NCBI GenBank assembly: GCA_947629845.1
Contig: CANRFD010000087.1
Coordinates: forward strand, 1-5,656
Length of the DNA: 5,656 bases
From: an uncultured Clostridia bacterium
GTDB lineage: Bacteria > Bacillota > Clostridia > Christensenellales > Borkfalkiaceae
Direction: 5' to 3'
Shown here: positions 4,455 to 5,656 of the stretch, piece by piece
Layout of the letters: every line of letters begins with the position of its first letter
Numbering within the stretch: position 1 is the first letter of the stretch
Translations under genes and position numbers: made by a program
Notes under the pieces: model-generated
Told to the model about the DNA's origin: nothing
Database searches by the model: none
The model's input: only the letters and a program-made list of their open reading frames with translations

Positions 4455-5168
4455 ATGGAAAAAAGAGAACAGCTTTACGAAGGAAAGGCAAAAAAAGTGT
4501 TTGCGACCGACGATCCCGCGCTTGTCATCGTCTCCTATAAGGACGACGCGACGGCGTTCGACGGGCTCAAAAAGGGCACTATCGCCGGCAAGGGCGTCGT
4601 AAACAACCGCATGTCCAACATGATGATGCAGCTCCTCGAAAGAGAGGGCGTTCCCACGCATTTCGTGAAGGAGCTCTCTGACCGCGACACCGTTGTAAAA
4701 CGCGTCAGGATCGTGCCCCTCGAGGTCATTATACGCAACGTTTCCGCCGGCTCCTTTGCAAAACGCTACGGCGTGGAGGAGGGCATCCCCTTCGACGAGC
4801 CCACCATCGAATTTTCCTACAAGAACGACGATCTGCACGACCCGCTCATCAATTCCTACCATGCGCTGGCGTTGAAACTTGCGACCAAGGAGGAGATCGA
4901 GACCATCAAGAAGTATGCGTTCAAGGTGAACGAGGTGCTGAAGGCGTACTTTTTGACGCTCGGCGTCAAGCTCATCGACTTCAAGCTCGAATTCGGCAAG
5001 ACGGCGGACGGGAAGATCGTGCTTGCGGATGAAATTTCCCCCGACACCTGCCGCTTCTGGGACGCCAAGACCAACGAAAAGCTCGATAAAGACCGCTTCC
5101 GTCGCGACCTCGGCGGCGTGGAGGACGCGTACAGGGAGATCTTCAAACGGGTCACGGAAGGAAAGTAA
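4455..5168 (+). CDS. purC: Phosphoribosylaminoimidazole-succinocarboxamide synthase (SAICAR synthetase)
   Basis: This cytoplasmic ligase of de novo purine synthesis joins CAIR, the PurE product, to aspartate with ATP to give SAICAR. Its 237 residues match the bacterial family length. Visible family motifs are LYEGKAKKV (7-15, ATP-binding N-terminal lobe), KGVVNNRMSN (46-55), PLEVIIRN (88-95) with AGS (98-100, substrate binding), KLIDFKLEFG (172-181, Mg/ATP site), ADEISPDTCRFWD (191-203) and DKDRFRRDLG (211-220). All key residues appear intact. The ATG at 4455 is preceded by AAGGAG (4441-4446), 8 nt away. It lies downstream of purE on the same strand but 516 bp away across repeats. Its stop codon directly abuts an inverted family 1 repeat that could form a hairpin in the transcript. 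Its own promoter was not identified. Confidence 0.98.
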   Translation: MEKREQLYEGKAKKVFATDDPALVIVSYKDDATAFDGLKKGTIAGKGVVNNRMSNMMMQLLEREGVPTHFVKELSDRDTVVKRVRIVPLEVIIRNVSAGSFAKRYGVEEGIPFDEPTIEFSYKNDDLHDPLINSYHALALKLATKEEIETIKKYAFKVNEVLKAYFLTLGVKLIDFKLEFGKTADGKIVLADEISPDTCRFWDAKTNEKLDKDRFRRDLGGVEDAYREIFKRVTEGK

Positions 5169-5222
5169 GGGGAGGCCTTGGCTCCCCTGTTTGGGGGAGC
5201 TGTCACGCAGTGACTGAAGTGG
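5169..5222 (-). repeat. Family 1 hairpin repeat, copy 3 (inverted), abutting purC stop
   Basis: Read on the minus strand it matches 3130-3186: CTTCAGTCAC/TGC/GTGAC, then a GCTCCCCC/GGGGAGC stem and CCAAGG. On the plus strand GCTCCCC (5181-5187) pairs with GGGGAGC (5194-5200), and GTCAC (5202-5206) pairs with GTGAC (5210-5214). The repeat begins at the base after the purC stop. No T-tract follows, so it is more likely to protect a 3' end or slow polymerase than to terminate. Confidence 0.8.
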
Positions 5223-5273
5223 TTTGGGCGAGACGCAAAACGGCGCATGAAATAGCAACACGAAACGGAGTTT

Positions 5274-5374
5274 TGTCATTTCGACCAAGCCGCATAAGCG
5301 GCGCGTGGAGAAATCTCAAAATAAGGTAGAGATCCCTCGACTACGCTCGGGATGACAATTTGTGCGCGCGGGGC
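5274..5374 (+). repeat. Long intergenic repeat, copy C (101 bp)
   Basis: By eye it matches the first 101 bases of copies A and B, except for GCCGCATAAG where they read GCCGCGTAAG; the change lies in the loop and leaves the stem intact. It keeps the TGTCAT and ATGACA inverted ends (5274 and 5357). Similarity stops after GCGCGCGGGGC, where a different hairpin begins. Confidence 0.9.
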
Positions 5375-5431
5375 ACAGCCCACAGGGCTGTTGAGCATGG
5401 TGCGCCGCTCCACCCCTCCCGAGAGGGGCAA
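5375..5431 (+). repeat. Two hairpins between repeat copy C and purF
   Basis: ACAGCCC (5375-5381) pairs with GGGCTGT (5385-5391) around ACA. CCCCTC (5413-5418) pairs with GAGGGG (5423-5428) around CCGA and is followed by CAAG, a shortened family 2 unit. Neither is followed by a T-tract. They lie within 70 bases of the purF start. Confidence 0.65.
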
Positions 5432-5457
5432 GATAAGATAAGGACAACGAAGAAAAT

Positions 5458-5656
5458 ATGTCTCAAATTCATGAAGAATGCGGTGTGTTCGGAATTTTCG
5501 CTCCCGATGTGCAAAACGTCGCGAGCACTTGCTACTATGCGCTCTTTGCGCTTCAGCACCGCGGGCAGGAGTCCGCGGGCATCGTCGTCAACCGCGACGG
5601 CGTGTTCACTTCCTATAAGGACGAAGGGCTCGTCAACGACGTGTTTTCGGCCGACG
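5458..5656 (+). CDS. purF: Amidophosphoribosyltransferase, N-terminal part (cut by window end)
   Basis: PurF catalyses the first committed step of purine synthesis, making 5-phosphoribosylamine from PRPP and glutamine. Only 66 complete codons are present; the gene runs off the right edge. The visible part is the start of the class II (N-terminal nucleophile) glutamine amidotransferase domain. EECGVFGIF has Cys at residue 8, which should become the N-terminal nucleophile after removal of a seven-residue propeptide, as in the Bacillus-type enzymes. YYALFALQHRGQESAGI (26-42) is a diagnostic motif. Start: ATG at 5458, with a weak, distant AAGGA (5440-5444). The gene follows purC by 289 bp of repeats on the same strand. 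The phosphoribosyltransferase domain and possible Fe-S ligands lie outside the window. Confidence 0.96.
   Translation, partial: MSQIHEECGVFGIFAPDVQNVASTCYYALFALQHRGQESAGIVVNRDGVFTSYKDEGLVNDVFSAD

Noticed and set aside
4287..5288. Minus-strand ORF of 333 codons overlapping purC
   Set aside because: It is the shadow of purC plus repeat sequence at both ends, including the CHPERSRGI-type spurious peptide.
4062..5374. CRISPR array
   Set aside because: The repeats are 84-145 bp, irregularly spaced, and spread around genes, unlike CRISPR repeats and spacers.

Overview
The window looks like a stretch of a fairly G+C-rich chromosome of a Clostridia-type bacterium (Bacillota), possibly from a metagenome assembly. 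The reasons are strong AGGAG-type ribosome binding sites, a consensus TTGACG / TGnTATAAT promoter, a purE-purC-purF gene order on one strand, and many short hairpin-rich intergenic repeats of a kind common in gut Clostridia. The taxonomic placement is an inference. No rRNA, tRNA, CRISPR array, transposase or phage gene is visible.

Layout: bases 1-426 carry no convincing gene. They hold a G15 run at the very edge, one copy of a hairpin repeat and G-rich filler. A GufA-type ZIP metal transporter (427-1200) follows, then a classical short-chain dehydrogenase/reductase (1237-2067), which ends at a long symmetrical terminator-like hairpin (2076-2137). Next comes an A+T-richer island with two more hairpins and an unrecognised 164-residue, Trp-rich protein (2378-2872, about 53% G+C by my count against about 65% for purE). 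Bases 2873-3283 hold no gene but three or four different repeat elements.

The rest is a purine biosynthesis cluster: purE (3444-3938), purC (4455-5168) and the start of purF (5458 to the window end). PurF makes phosphoribosylamine at the first step. PurE and PurC catalyse the late carboxylation and succinocarboxamide steps that lead to SAICAR. Unusually for such a set, the genes are separated by 516 and 289 bp gaps filled with repeats. These include a 145-bp sequence duplicated almost perfectly before purC and a third, 101-bp copy before purF.

The most interesting feature is the purE leader (about 3320-3443). Downstream of a strong promoter it contains a terminator-like hairpin, an upstream 9-nt segment perfectly complementary to that hairpin's 3' arm (a possible antiterminator), a 6-nt segment perfectly complementary to the purE Shine-Dalgarno sequence, and a 21-codon ORF whose stop lies one base before the terminator stem. 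I recognise none of the known purine, PRPP or ZTP riboswitch signatures in it, so it is a candidate undescribed attenuator for purine synthesis.
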